Part shown: piece by piece, positions 26,069 to 35,196 of the stretch
Numbering within the stretch: the first letter of the stretch is position 1
Layout: each line of letters begins with the position of its first letter
Assembly (NCBI RefSeq): GCF_001653795.1
Contig: NZ_CP011514.1
Location: forward strand, 1,968,976-2,032,975
Reading direction: 5' to 3'
DNA: 64,000 nucleotides
Origin: Mitsuaria sp. 7
Lineage (GTDB): Bacteria; Pseudomonadota; Gammaproteobacteria; Burkholderiales; Burkholderiaceae_C
Notes under the pieces: generated by a model
Told to the model about the DNA's origin: nothing
The model's input: the letters and a program-made list of their open reading frames with translations, nothing else
Databases searched by the model: none
Program-made: the position numbers and the translations under genes

Positions 26069-29000
26069 GCCTTCACCTCCGACGCTGTCGACGTGTCGGC
26101 GGCATCGTCCGGAGTCGGTGCCACCGGCTTGGCGCGGCTGAAGCGCTGTTTCACCCACAGATAGAACAGCGGCACGAAGAAGATCCCCAGCAGCGTGGCG
26201 CTGCCCATGCCGCCGAGCACGCCGACGCCGATGGCGCGCTGCGAGCCCGAGCCCGCGCCGCTCGCGAAGGCCAGCGGCAGCACGCCCATCATGAAAGCCA
26301 GCGAGGTCATCAGGATCGGCCGCAATCGCTGCCGGCACGCCTTCAAGGTCGCCTCGAGCACGCTCATCCCCTGCCCTCGCAAGGTCTCGGCGAACTCCAC
26401 GATCAGGATCGCGTTCTTCGCCGACAGGCCCACCGTGGTCAGCAAGCCGACCTGGAAGAACACGTCGTTCTGCTGCCCGCCGAGGTGGCTGGCCGCGAGC
26501 GCGCCGATGATGCCCAGCGGCACGACCAGCATCACGCTGAAGGGGACGGACCAGCTCTCGTACAGCGCCGCCAGGCACAGGAAGATGAAGAGGACCGACA
26601 CGGCATACAGCATCGGCGCCTGGTCGCCCGAGAGCCGCTCCTGGTAGCTGCGGCCGGACCATTCGAAGCCGATGCCCGGAGGCATCTCGCGCAGGATGGA
26701 TTCCATCGCCTTCATCGCCGCGCCCGAGCTCACGCCCGGCGGCACGTCGGCCTGGATCTCATACGCGGCGCTGCCGTTGTAGCGGACCAGCTGGCGCGGA
26801 CCGTTCTGCCACGTCGCCGTGGCGAAGGCGTTGAACGAGACCATCGCACCGGCGGCGTTGCGCACGTACCAGTGGCGCAGCGCGTCGGGATCGGCGCGGT
26901 AGGCGCCTTCGCCCTGCACCAGCACGCGCTTGACGCGGCCGCGGTCGATGAAGTCGTTGACGTAGCTGCTGCCCAGCGCGATCGACAGCGTGTCGTTGAT
27001 CGTCGTCGTCGCCACGCCCAGCGTCCCCGCCTTGTGGTCGTCGATGTTGATCTGCAGCTGCGGCGTCTCGGTCAGGCTGTTGATGCGCGCGCGCGCCAGC
27101 TCGGGATGCTTGTTGGCCTCGTCGATCAGGCGCTCGCGCGCCTCGGCCAGCGCCTCGTTGCCGACGCCGCCCAGGTCCTGCAGGAACAGCTGGATGCCGG
27201 AGCTGCCGCCCAGGCCCCGCACCGTCGGCGGCTGCACGATGAAGATGTTGGCGTCCCGGATCTTCTTGCCCAGCTCGCGGCTGAAGCGCTCGGCCAGCGC
27301 CGCGGCGCCCTGCTGCTTCTCGGGCCGGTCCTTCCAGTCGGTCAGCCGGATGAAGCCCTGCCCCGAGCCCTGGTCGCCGTTGGCGCCGCGCACGAGGTTG
27401 TAGAACTGCACTTCCTTCTGCTCGGCCAGGTAGGCCTCCATCGCCTGCGCGACCGCTTCCATGCGCTCGGCCGTGGCGCCCGGCGCCATGCGGACCTGGA
27501 TCTGCAGGCTGCCCTGGTCCTCGTCCGGCAGGAAGGAAGTCGGCAGCGACTTGTACAGGAACGCCATGCCGACGATCAGCAGCAGGTAGACGACGAAGCT
27601 GCGCACCCCGCGCGCCGTCAGCCAGCGCACGCGCGCCGTGTAGCGCTCGCTGAACTTGTCGAACTGCCGGTTGAAGCCGCCGAAGAACCAGTCCAGCTGC
27701 TTGCCGAACGGCCCGCCGTGGGCCGCATGCTCGCCCTTGTGCACGGGCTTGAGCAGCGTCGCGCACAGCGCCGGCGACAGGCTCATCGCCACCAGCACCG
27801 ACAGGATCATCGCGCTCACGACCGTGATCGAGAACTGCCGGTAGATGATGCCGGTCGAGCCGCCGAAGAAGGCCATCGGGATGAACACCGCCGACAGCAC
27901 GACCGCGATGCCGACCAGCGCGCCGCTGATCTCCTTCATGCTCTCGCGGGTCGCGTCGCGCGGGCTCAGGCCTTCCTCGCGCATCAGGCGCTCGACGTTC
28001 TCGACCACGACGATCGCGTCGTCCACCAGCAGGCCGATGGCGAGCACGAGACCGAACATCGTCAGCGAGTTGATCGAGTACCCCGCGACCGCCAGCACGC
28101 CGAAGGTGCCCAGCAGCACCACCGGCACGGCGATCGCCGGCACCAGCGTCGCGCGCAGGTTCTGCATGAACAGGTACATGATCGCCACGACCAGCACCAT
28201 CGCCTCGATCAGCGTGTGCACCACGCCCTCGATGGACACGCTGATGAAGGGCGTCGTGTCGTAGGTGATGGTCGACTTCATCCCGTGCGGGAAGAAGGGT
28301 TCCAGCTCCGCGAGCTTGGCCTTCACCAGCTCCGCCGTCTTGAGCGCGTTGGCGCCGCTGGCCGGCAGGATGGCCATGCCGGCCGCGGTCTGGCCGGTGC
28401 TCTTGACGTTGGTGGTGTAGCTGTCGCGGCCGAGTTCGACGCGGGCGACGTCGCCCAGCTTCAGCGCGGAGCCGTCCGGCTGCACGCGCAGCACGATGTT
28501 GCGGAACTGCTCGGCCGTGGTCAGCTTGGCGCGCGCGGTGATGATGGCCGTCAGGCGCTGGCCTTCCGGCGCCGGCTGGGCGCCGAGCTGGCCGGCCGAG
28601 ACCTCGGTGTTCTGCGCCAGCAGCGCGCTGCGGATGTCGCCCGGGACCAGCGCGTAACGCTGCAGCTGCGCCGGGTCCAGCCAGATGCGCATCGCGTAGC
28701 CGGAGCCGAAGACGTTGATGTCGCCCACGCCCTCGATGCGGCTGACGATGTCCACCAGCGTGCTGGACAGGTAGTCGCCCAGGTCGGCCGAGGTCACGGC
28801 CGGATTGTCGCTGGTCAGCATGATGACCATCAGGTTCTCGGTGCCGGCCTTGGTCACGCGCACGCCCTGCGCCTGCACCGCCTGCGGCAGCCGCGACAGC
28901 GACTGCGAGACCTTGTTCTGGACCTGCATCTGCGCCAGGTCCGGGTCCGTGCCGGCGACGAAGCTCAGCACGGTGCTGGCGCCGCCGGAGGCGTTGCTGT

Positions 29001-29241
29001 TGGACTCGATCGAGAACAGCCCGTCGATGCCCTTGAGGTTCTGCTCGATGACCTGCGTCACCGAGTCCTCGATGGCCTTGGCGGCCGCGCCCGGGTAGCT
29101 GGTGTTGATCGAGATGCGGGTGGGCGCGATGTCCGGGTAGCGCTCCAGCGGAAGAATGCGCACCGCGGCGGCCCCCGCCAGCATGATCACGATCGCGATG
29201 ACCCACGCGAAGATGGGCCGGTCGATGAAGAATGAAGCCAT
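26065..29241 (-). CDS. RND efflux permease (HAE1/AcrB family)
   Basis: A 1058-residue inner-membrane drug/proton antiporter of typical AcrB length. It begins with the family-diagnostic MASFFIDRPIFAWVIAI, has twelve transmembrane segments in two sets of six with large periplasmic loops after helices 1 and 7, and contains GLLVDDAIVVVENVERLM with the paired Asp of proton relay in helix 4. The ATG at 29241 lies 4 bp after the adaptor stop. Substrates are probably hydrophobic drugs or solvents; specificity cannot be read from the sequence. Confidence 0.95.
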   Translation of the reverse strand: MASFFIDRPIFAWVIAIVIMLAGAAAVRILPLERYPDIAPTRISINTSYPGAAAKAIEDSVTQVIEQNLKGIDGLFSIESNSNASGGASTVLSFVAGTDPDLAQMQVQNKVSQSLSRLPQAVQAQGVRVTKAGTENLMVIMLTSDNPAVTSADLGDYLSSTLVDIVSRIEGVGDINVFGSGYAMRIWLDPAQLQRYALVPGDIRSALLAQNTEVSAGQLGAQPAPEGQRLTAIITARAKLTTAEQFRNIVLRVQPDGSALKLGDVARVELGRDSYTTNVKSTGQTAAGMAILPASGANALKTAELVKAKLAELEPFFPHGMKSTITYDTTPFISVSIEGVVHTLIEAMVLVVAIMYLFMQNLRATLVPAIAVPVVLLGTFGVLAVAGYSINSLTMFGLVLAIGLLVDDAIVVVENVERLMREEGLSPRDATRESMKEISGALVGIAVVLSAVFIPMAFFGGSTGIIYRQFSITVVSAMILSVLVAMSLSPALCATLLKPVHKGEHAAHGGPFGKQLDWFFGGFNRQFDKFSERYTARVRWLTARGVRSFVVYLLLIVGMAFLYKSLPTSFLPDEDQGSLQIQVRMAPGATAERMEAVAQAMEAYLAEQKEVQFYNLVRGANGDQGSGQGFIRLTDWKDRPEKQQGAAALAERFSRELGKKIRDANIFIVQPPTVRGLGGSSGIQLFLQDLGGVGNEALAEARERLIDEANKHPELARARINSLTETPQLQINIDDHKAGTLGVATTTINDTLSIALGSSYVNDFIDRGRVKRVLVQGEGAYRADPDALRHWYVRNAAGAMVSFNAFATATWQNGPRQLVRYNGSAAYEIQADVPPGVSSGAAMKAMESILREMPPGIGFEWSGRSYQERLSGDQAPMLYAVSVLFIFLCLAALYESWSVPFSVMLVVPLGIIGALAASHLGGQQNDVFFQVGLLTTVGLSAKNAILIVEFAETLRGQGMSVLEATLKACRQRLRPILMTSLAFMMGVLPLAFASGAGSGSQRAIGVGVLGGMGSATLLGIFFVPLFYLWVKQRFSRAKPVAPTPDDAADTSTASEVKA

Positions 29242-29245
29242 GGCG

Positions 29246-30619
29246 TCAGCGTCCCGCGCCGGAGGCGGATCCAGGGGCAGATCCGGAGGCCGGTCCGGAC
29301 GTCGCCTCTCCAGGCGCGCCCGGCAGGGTCGCCGCCGACGCGGCAGGACCACCGGTTTGCGCAGCTACGGCCGCCGCTGCGGAAGCAGCGGCCGGCTTGC
29401 CGCCGGCGCCCGCCGCGCCCCCCTTCTTCATGCCCGCCGGCACGGGCGTCACCACCTGGCCGGCGCGGGCCCGCTGCAGGCCTTCGATGGCCAGCTTGTC
29501 GCCGGCCCTGAGGCCGCTGGCGACCAGCCACTGGTTGCCCACCGCGCGGGTCAGCACCAGTTGGCGCAGCTGCAGCTTGTTCTCCGGTCCGACGACCAGC
29601 GCGGTCGCCTCGCCCGTGGGCGAGCGCGTCACGCCCTGCTGCGGGACCAGGATCACGCCGCTGTCGATGCCGGCCAGCAGCTTCGCCCGGACCACCATGC
29701 CGGGCAGAAGCGTGCCGTCGGGGTTGGGGACGATCGCGCGCAGCGTCACCGCGCCGGTGCCGCGGTCCACCGTCACGCCGCTGAACTGCAGCGTGCCGGG
29801 GCGGGCGTATTCGGTGCCGTCCTCCAGCACCAGCTTGATCCTGCTGCTGCCGCTGCGGGCGTCGAGCTGGCGGCGCAGCTGCAGGATCTCGGCGCTGCTC
29901 TGGACGATGTCCACGTGCATCGGGTCGAGCTGCTGCACCGTCGTCAGCGCCTGCGTCTGCGCGGCGGTGACCAGCGCGCCGGCGGTGACCGTGGACACCT
30001 CGATGCGGCCGGAGATCGGCGCGGTGATGCGGGTACGGTCCAGTTGCACGCGCGCGGCGTCCAGCGCGGCGCGGGCCACGGCCACGTCGGCCTGCGTCTG
30101 GCGCAGCGTGCTGGCGCTGTCGTCGGCGCTCTGGCGGCTGAGGGCGTCGGCCTTGAGCAGCTCGGCGTCGCGCTCGGCGCGGCTGCGGGCGACGGCGACC
30201 TGCGCCTCGGCCTTCTGCAGCGCGGCGGCGGTGCGGGCGCGCTCGGCTTCATAGGTGGCGGCGTCGAGCTGGTACAGCGGCTGGCCGGCACGGACCAGCT
30301 TGCCTTCCTCGAACAGACGCTTCTGCACGATGCCGGTGACCTGCGGGCGGATCTCGGCGACCTGGCTGGCGGACAGCCGGCCCGGCAGCTCCAGCGCCAG
30401 CGGCGCGTCCTGCGTCGTCACCACGACCACGCCGACTTCGGGCGGGGCGCGCTTGGCGCCGTCGTCCTTCTTCTCGCCGCAACCGGCGAGCACGAGCACG
30501 GCCAGCGCGGCCAGCGCCGCGGCGATGGGGCCCAGGGTCGGCGTGCGCGGGGTGCGCGCGGGGATCAACGACGAGTCCGGCGACTTCGTGGACGTGGATG
30601 TCAGAATCTTCTTCGGCAT
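29246..30619 (-). CDS. RND efflux periplasmic adaptor (AcrA/MexA family)
   Basis: A 457-residue membrane-fusion lipoprotein. The leader is long (about 48 residues) with lipobox LVLAGC. Lipoyl halves flank an alpha-hairpin of about 80 residues (EAERARTAAALQKAEAQVAV), followed by the beta-barrel and membrane-proximal domains. The C-terminal 70 residues are a Gly/Ala/Ser/Pro-rich tail unusual for AcrA. It links the permease to the outer-membrane factor. It is the first gene of the pump operon and is divergent from the sensor kinase gene. Confidence 0.92.
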   Translation of the reverse strand: MPKKILTSTSTKSPDSSLIPARTPRTPTLGPIAAALAALAVLVLAGCGEKKDDGAKRAPPEVGVVVVTTQDAPLALELPGRLSASQVAEIRPQVTGIVQKRLFEEGKLVRAGQPLYQLDAATYEAERARTAAALQKAEAQVAVARSRAERDAELLKADALSRQSADDSASTLRQTQADVAVARAALDAARVQLDRTRITAPISGRIEVSTVTAGALVTAAQTQALTTVQQLDPMHVDIVQSSAEILQLRRQLDARSGSSRIKLVLEDGTEYARPGTLQFSGVTVDRGTGAVTLRAIVPNPDGTLLPGMVVRAKLLAGIDSGVILVPQQGVTRSPTGEATALVVGPENKLQLRQLVLTRAVGNQWLVASGLRAGDKLAIEGLQRARAGQVVTPVPAGMKKGGAAGAGGKPAAASAAAAVAAQTGGPAASAATLPGAPGEATSGPASGSAPGSASGAGR

Positions 30620-30788
30620 GGCGGCGGATGCTCGTCCACGAATGTGGAGAGACCTTGAAGATCGCGTCGGGCGCGCGGCCTCCGCCCGGATGGCTTGCCC
30701 GTCGCACGCCGGCGCCCGCATCATGCGGTCCGTCGACGGTTCTCCCATCACTTTCGGCACACTGCCAGTCGTCTTTCCCCTCTTCCGG

Positions 30789-32180
30789 ATGAAGCTCCCG
30801 TTCACCCTCACCGCCCGGCTCTTCGCCGCCGTCTTCAGCACCGCCATGGCGGTGGCGCTGGCGATGGGCGTGTTCTCGCACATCAACCTGAACCGGGACT
30901 TCATCGGCTACCTCAACGAGCAGGGCGTGAACCGGCTGGAACTGGCACGGACCAGCGTCACCGCCGGCTACCGCGAGAACGGCAGGAGCTGGGATTTCCT
31001 GCGCGAGAAGCCGGAGCTCTGGGGCCGCCTGCTGCGACCGCTGGTGCCCGAGGCCGAGATGCCCGCGGTCAAGCACGGCCCGGCCGAGCTGACGGGCGCC
31101 ACGCGGCGTTTCACGCTGTTCGACGAGAACCGCGAGCGCGTGGCCGGTTATGCGGGGCCGGTGGAGCCGACCGTGGAGCGGCCGATCATCGTCGACGGCC
31201 TGACCGTGGGCTGGCTCACGCTGACCCCGATCGAATCGGTGAGCCCGGGCGCGGAGAAGCACTTCTACGACGCGCAGCTGCGCTCGGCCTGGGTGGTCGG
31301 CGGCGCGGCGGTGCTGCTCGCGGGTGCGGTCGCGTTCTGGATCTCGCACCGGCTGCTGAACCCGGTGCGGCGCGTGGCGGATGCGACGCATCGCCTGGCG
31401 GCGGGCGACTTCGAGATCCGCGTGCCCGAAACCCGTGGCAACGACGACATCGCCGGGTTGGGCCGCGACTTCAACCAGCTCGCGCTGACCCTGCAACGCA
31501 ACGAGGCGATGCGGCGGGAGTTCCTCGCCGATGTCTCGCACGAGCTGCGCACGCCGCTGGGCGTGCTGCACGGCGAGCTGGAAGCACTGGAAGACGGCGT
31601 GCGCAAGCTCGACGCGCAGGCGCTGCGTTCGCTGCAGGGCGAGGTCGGCATCCTGCACAAGCTGGTCGACGACTTGCATGAGCTGTCGATGGCGGACGTC
31701 GGCGCCCTCGCCTACCGCAAGTCGGAGGTCGACCTGCGCGAGCTGATCGACGTGACGGCCGGCGCCTTCGGCGAGCGCATGCACGGCAGCGGACTCACGC
31801 TTCAACTGGATCTGCCGGACCAGCCGCTGCGCGTCTTCGGCGACGAGCGCCGGCTGCGACAGTTGCTGGGCAACCTGGTCGAGAACAGCTGCCGCTACAC
31901 CGATGCCGGCGGCGCGTTGAGCATCAGCGCGCGTCGCAGCGGCGAACACGCGGTGATCGACGTGCAGGACACCTCGCCGGGCGTCGGGCCGGAGCATCTG
32001 CCGCGCCTGTTCGAGCGCTTCTTCCGCGTCGATGCCTCGCGCAGCCGGCGCGGCGGCGGATCGGGGCTGGGGCTGTCGATCTGCCAGCGCATCGCGGAAG
32101 CACACGAGGGTCGCATCGAGGCGCGCCCGTCGCCGCTGGGCGGGCTGTGGATGCGCGTGGAGTTGCCGGTCCATGTCTGA
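30789..32180 (+). CDS. Sensor histidine kinase (BaeS-like)
   Basis: A 463-residue inner-membrane kinase. Transmembrane helix 1 is at about 10-30, a periplasmic sensor of about 130 residues follows, helix 2 is at about 165-187, then HAMP, the HisKA domain with H251 in FLADVSHELRTP, and HATPase with the N box LVENSCRYTDAGG and G boxes GGGSGLGLSICQ. BaeS-type kinases detect envelope stress and control RND pumps; the divergent efflux operon 169 bp away fits that role. It overlaps the response regulator start by 8 bp. Confidence 0.93.
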   Translation: MKLPFTLTARLFAAVFSTAMAVALAMGVFSHINLNRDFIGYLNEQGVNRLELARTSVTAGYRENGRSWDFLREKPELWGRLLRPLVPEAEMPAVKHGPAELTGATRRFTLFDENRERVAGYAGPVEPTVERPIIVDGLTVGWLTLTPIESVSPGAEKHFYDAQLRSAWVVGGAAVLLAGAVAFWISHRLLNPVRRVADATHRLAAGDFEIRVPETRGNDDIAGLGRDFNQLALTLQRNEAMRREFLADVSHELRTPLGVLHGELEALEDGVRKLDAQALRSLQGEVGILHKLVDDLHELSMADVGALAYRKSEVDLRELIDVTAGAFGERMHGSGLTLQLDLPDQPLRVFGDERRLRQLLGNLVENSCRYTDAGGALSISARRSGEHAVIDVQDTSPGVGPEHLPRLFERFFRVDASRSRRGGGSGLGLSICQRIAEAHEGRIEARPSPLGGLWMRVELPVHV

Positions 32181-33009
32181 GAACGGCACCGGATCGACCG
32201 CAGGATCCGCACCAGGATCAGGATCGGGATCGGGATCGGGATCGGGATCGGGATCGGGATCGGGTCCGGCATCGGGACCCAATCTGGCGCCGATGCCGAT
32301 GGAACCGGGCCCGTCGCGGGTGCTGGTGGTCGAGGACGAGCCCAAGCTCGCCGCGCTGCTGGCGGACTACCTGCGCGCGGCCGGGCACGAGCCGGAGTGC
32401 GTGGCCGACGGCCGCGAGGTGATCCCGGCGTGGACGGCGCGACGGCACGACCTCATCCTGCTCGACCTGATGCTGCCGGGCATCGACGGCCTGACGCTGT
32501 GCCGCACGCTGCGCGCGATGAGCAGCGTGCCCATCCTGATGCTGACGGCGCGGGCGGACGAGTCGGACCGGCTCGCCGGCCTGGAGACCGGCGCGGACGA
32601 CTACATCGCGAAGAACCCGTTCAGCCCGCGCGAGGTGATGGCGCGGGTGAAGGCGGCGCTGCGCCGCGGCCGTGCGCACGAGATGGCGACGGCCGCCGCG
32701 GTGGCCGCCTTCGCCGCGGGCAGCGAGGCGCTGTTCATCGACGAGGCCGGCTGGACCGCGAGCTGGCGCGGCGATCCGCTGGACCTGACGCCGATCGAAT
32801 TCCGCCTGCTCCACATCCTGGCCGCGCAGCCGGGGCGCGTGTATGCGCGCACGCAGCTGCTGGACCTGCTGCACGTCGACGGCCGCGAAGTCACCGAGCG
32901 CGCGGTGGACAGCCACATCAAGAACCTGCGCCGCAAGCTGGAGCGCGCCGGCGCCGGTACGGACCGGATCCGGTCGATCTATGGCGTCGGTTACCGCTTC
33001 GAGCGGTGA
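32173..33009 (+). CDS. OmpR-family response regulator (BaeR-like) with Gly-Ser N-terminal repeat
   Basis: A 278-residue response regulator. Residues 1-45 are a low-complexity leader with seven Gly-Ser pairs encoded by a perfect hexanucleotide repeat; the receiver starts at RVLVVEDEP with phospho-acceptor D98, and an OmpR winged helix ends SIYGVGYRFER. The conserved Lys-Pro turn reads K147-N148-P149, with one extra residue before the proline. A start at ATG 32293 (MPMEPGPS) would drop the repeat and give an ordinary BaeR-sized protein, so the true start is uncertain. Coupled to the kinase gene by overlap; it should regulate the divergent pump. Confidence 0.9.
   Translation: MSENGTGSTAGSAPGSGSGSGSGSGSGSGSGPASGPNLAPMPMEPGPSRVLVVEDEPKLAALLADYLRAAGHEPECVADGREVIPAWTARRHDLILLDLMLPGIDGLTLCRTLRAMSSVPILMLTARADESDRLAGLETGADDYIAKNPFSPREVMARVKAALRRGRAHEMATAAAVAAFAAGSEALFIDEAGWTASWRGDPLDLTPIEFRLLHILAAQPGRVYARTQLLDLLHVDGREVTERAVDSHIKNLRRKLERAGAGTDRIRSIYGVGYRFER
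32221..32262. repeat. Hexanucleotide microsatellite (7 x GGATCG)
   Basis: Seven perfect tandem copies of GGATCG, in frame, encode Gly-Ser repeats at residues 17-30 of the response regulator; degenerate copies flank the array on both sides. Units of six keep the frame, so slippage would change linker length but not break the gene. Confidence 0.95.
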
Positions 33010-33060
33010 CAGGTCTTGCCTCGATGGGCGATCCGATCCGCACTGAGCGGTTCGGGACGC

Positions 33061-33170
33061 CGCTGGCCCTCACCCCTGCCCTCTCCCGCAAGCGGGAGAG
33101 GGAGTAAGAAGGGCGCCGGTCGGACTCCCTCTCCTGCTTGCGGGAGAGGGTGGGGGTGAGGGCCAGCGGC
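33061..33170. repeat. REP-like double hairpin element
   Basis: Two palindromes (33079-33102 and 33127-33150), each a CCCTCTCCCGC-type arm paired with GCGGGAGAGGG, lie head to head between outer arms resembling CTGGCCCTCACCCC and its complement. The same unit recurs once at 60687-60738. The 297-bp gap between the response regulator and the next gene is otherwise without features. It may also end the kinase/regulator transcript. Confidence 0.85.
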
Positions 33171-33306
33171 CTCGGCAGTCAACCAGCCACGAATCCCCGC
33201 GTTATTCGAACCAGCCATTGCTGACGACTGCGAAGCATTCCGCAACATGACCGCAATGAGACGGTCACGGTGCTTCCGGACAGTCGCTCCCGAGGAGGAA
33301 CCCTGA

Positions 33307-33828
33307 ATGAAGAAATGGATCGCCATAGTCGCGCTCGCGCTTCTGAACGCCTGCGCTTTCACGTCCTACACCCGCATGTTCGGCGGCTACGGCTACAACG
33401 ACGTGCCGCTGTCGCCCGACCGGTACCGCGTGACCTTCGCCGGTTACCAGAACGACGTGCCGTCCAAGGCGGCGGACCAGGCCCTGCTGCGCAGCGCCGA
33501 GGTGACGCTGACCAAGGGCTACCGCTATTTCGTCGTCGTCGAGGAACGCAACGACACGCTGACCAGCAGCTACGAGGTGCCCGCGACGCAGACGACCGAG
33601 ACGACGAGCAAGGTCGAAGGCAACGAGACGAAGTCGGTCTCGACGACGACCTACAGCGAGGCCAGGACGGTGACGCAGAAGCAGCCCGCGACGACGCTGA
33701 CGATCCAGTGCTTCCACGACAAGCCGGCCGAGGCCGCCGGCCCCGCCTCAGGCAAGGTCTACGACGCGCAGTTCCTGTGGACCGAACTCGGCCCGCGTTA
33801 CGGCGTCAAGCGTCCGCCGAAGGGCTGA
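33307..33828 (+). CDS. Lipoprotein, CC0125/CC1285-like
   Basis: A 173-residue probable lipoprotein with lipobox LLNAC (Cys at about 16). It has the small-lipoprotein pattern of an aromatic/Gly segment (MFGGYGYNDVPLSPDRYRV), then DQALLRSAEVTLTKGYRYF, and a Thr/Glu-rich stretch before a final strand, which recalls the CC0125/CC1285 lipoprotein family of unknown role. A strong ribosome binding site GAGGAGGAA precedes the ATG. Its 3' end overlaps the convergent Sir2 gene by 23 bp. Confidence 0.75.
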   Translation: MKKWIAIVALALLNACAFTSYTRMFGGYGYNDVPLSPDRYRVTFAGYQNDVPSKAADQALLRSAEVTLTKGYRYFVVVEERNDTLTSSYEVPATQTTETTSKVEGNETKSVSTTTYSEARTVTQKQPATTLTIQCFHDKPAEAAGPASGKVYDAQFLWTELGPRYGVKRPPKG

Positions 33829-34603
33829 GGACGGCGGCGGACAAGCGCGCGGCCACCGCCGGCAGCCCCGCTGCCGCGGTCGTCTGCCACCGGAAGCCGA
33901 CCTTCGCGGCCACGTCACCCGGCTGCGGATTGATCTCGACGATCACCGCGCCCTTGGGCGCCAGCCGCACCATGCCCGCGGCCGGATAGACGACACCCGA
34001 GGTGCCGACGATCAGGAGCAGGTCGCACTCGGCGATCAAGGCTGCGGCGGCGTTCACGACCTCGTCGTCGAGGTTCTCGCCGAACCACACGACGCCGGGC
34101 CGGATCGATCCCTTGCCGCATGCGTCGCAGGTCGGCGGTTCCAGACGACGCCGCGCCTCGGGTGGCGGGTCGGCCAGCACGGCCGGCGCACCGCACCGGT
34201 CGCATCGCGGCGAGAAGAAGCTGCCATGCAGATGCAGCGCGCCTTCGACGCCCGCGCGCTCGTGCAGATCGTCGACGTTCTGCGTCACCACCTGCGCGCC
34301 GAATTCGCGCTGCAGGCGCGCCACCGCGACGTGCCCCGGATTCGGCGTCGCGGCCATCACCTGGCCCCGGCGCCATTCGTACCAGCCCCAAACGGTCTCC
34401 TTGTCGCGCCGCCAGGCGTCAGGTGTTGCCAGTTGCTGGGGATCGAACTCGCCCCACAGTCCGTTGCTGCCCGAGCGGAAGGTCGGGATGCCGCTGTCGG
34501 CCGACATGCCCGCGCCGCTGAACACGACGATGTGCTCGAAACGGCGATTCAGCAGTTGACCCAATGCTGTGGGTAGGTCGCCCCACTCGTTCGTGTCATT
34601 CAT
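33806..34603 (-). CDS. Sir2-family NAD-dependent protein deacylase
   Basis: A 265-residue sirtuin. The NAD-binding motif GAGMSADSGIPTFR starts at G30; TQNVDDLHERAG is at 107-118, catalytic His126 is in HLHGS, and the zinc ribbon has C134/C137 and C159/C162. This is a complete classical sirtuin of usual length, which removes acyl groups from lysine using NAD. It is divergent from the Panacea gene (107 bp between starts) and overlaps the lipoprotein gene at the 3' end. It lacks the extra domains of Sir2 defence proteins such as ThsA or DSR. Confidence 0.93.
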   Translation of the reverse strand: MNDTNEWGDLPTALGQLLNRRFEHIVVFSGAGMSADSGIPTFRSGSNGLWGEFDPQQLATPDAWRRDKETVWGWYEWRRGQVMAATPNPGHVAVARLQREFGAQVVTQNVDDLHERAGVEGALHLHGSFFSPRCDRCGAPAVLADPPPEARRRLEPPTCDACGKGSIRPGVVWFGENLDDEVVNAAAALIAECDLLLIVGTSGVVYPAAGMVRLAPKGAVIVEINPQPGDVAAKVGFRWQTTAAAGLPAVAARLSAAVLSPSADA

Positions 34604-34710
34604 GTTCAGAAATCAGTCGATTGGCATTGCGCGATTCCCCCGCGAGAGGGAGTCCGTCTCCCCCGACGACTCGCTGTCGCCGCAGGGATGCGCTCGGATA
34701 ATCGCATGCC

Positions 34711-35196
34711 ATGAGTTACTCGCCCTCTCTCGTCGCCAATGCATTCGTCTATCGCGGACAACAGGCGGGACGCAAGTTCGTCCACATGGAGGTCCAGAAG
34801 CTGGTGTTCTTCATTCACGCGTGGACGCTGACGCTACTCGGCCAATCGGTCGTTTCCGAGCGTCCCGAAGCCTGGGAGTACGGCCCCCTGTTCTCTTCAC
34901 TCTATTACCGTCTCAAGGAGTTCGAGGCCAAGCCGGTCGACATGCTGCCCGAATTCCATCCCGAGACCTGCGAGTTCGTACCCCTCATCCCCAGCCGACA
35001 GGACAAGCGATTCTGGTTCTACGTCGATCAGATTCTGGATCGGTACGGAAAGCTCAGCCGGTATCAACTGTCGGCACTCGCCCATCCCCCCGGCGGACCT
35101 TGGGAAGAGACGAGGAACGCGAAGGTCGTTGTGATGCGGGATGAGGTCATCCGCAGGCACTATGCCAAGAAGGTCTCCCATGCTCCCACCGGATGA
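34711..35196 (+). CDS. Panacea-domain (SocA-like, DUF4065) antitoxin
   Basis: A 161-residue protein matching the Panacea fold throughout: VANAFVYRGQQAG at the N-terminus, MEVQKLVFFIHAWTLTLLG, the family's WEYGPLFSSLYYRLKEF segment and a C-terminal GGPWEETR box. Panacea proteins (PanA, SocA) neutralise very diverse toxins encoded next to them. The stop codon lies 17 bp inside the following membrane-protein gene, the close overlap expected of an antitoxin-toxin pair. It may also bind its own promoter, though no clear operator was seen. Confidence 0.85.
   Translation: MSYSPSLVANAFVYRGQQAGRKFVHMEVQKLVFFIHAWTLTLLGQSVVSERPEAWEYGPLFSSLYYRLKEFEAKPVDMLPEFHPETCEFVPLIPSRQDKRFWFYVDQILDRYGKLSRYQLSALAHPPGGPWEETRNAKVVVMRDEVIRRHYAKKVSHAPTG

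Noticed and set aside
25780..29235. A 1151-codon open frame opposite the RND permease
   Set aside because: Its composition (Arg, Gln, His rich, no domains) and position on the antisense of a strongly conserved permease show it is a GC-driven shadow.
32221..32262. GGATCG repeat as a CRISPR-like or transposon array
   Set aside because: Pure six-base tandem units without spacers, lying in frame inside a gene.
33806..34603. Sir2 gene as an NAD-depleting defence protein
   Set aside because: It has a full classical deacylase core with zinc ribbon and lacks any extra sensor or effector domain; no defence partner is next to it.
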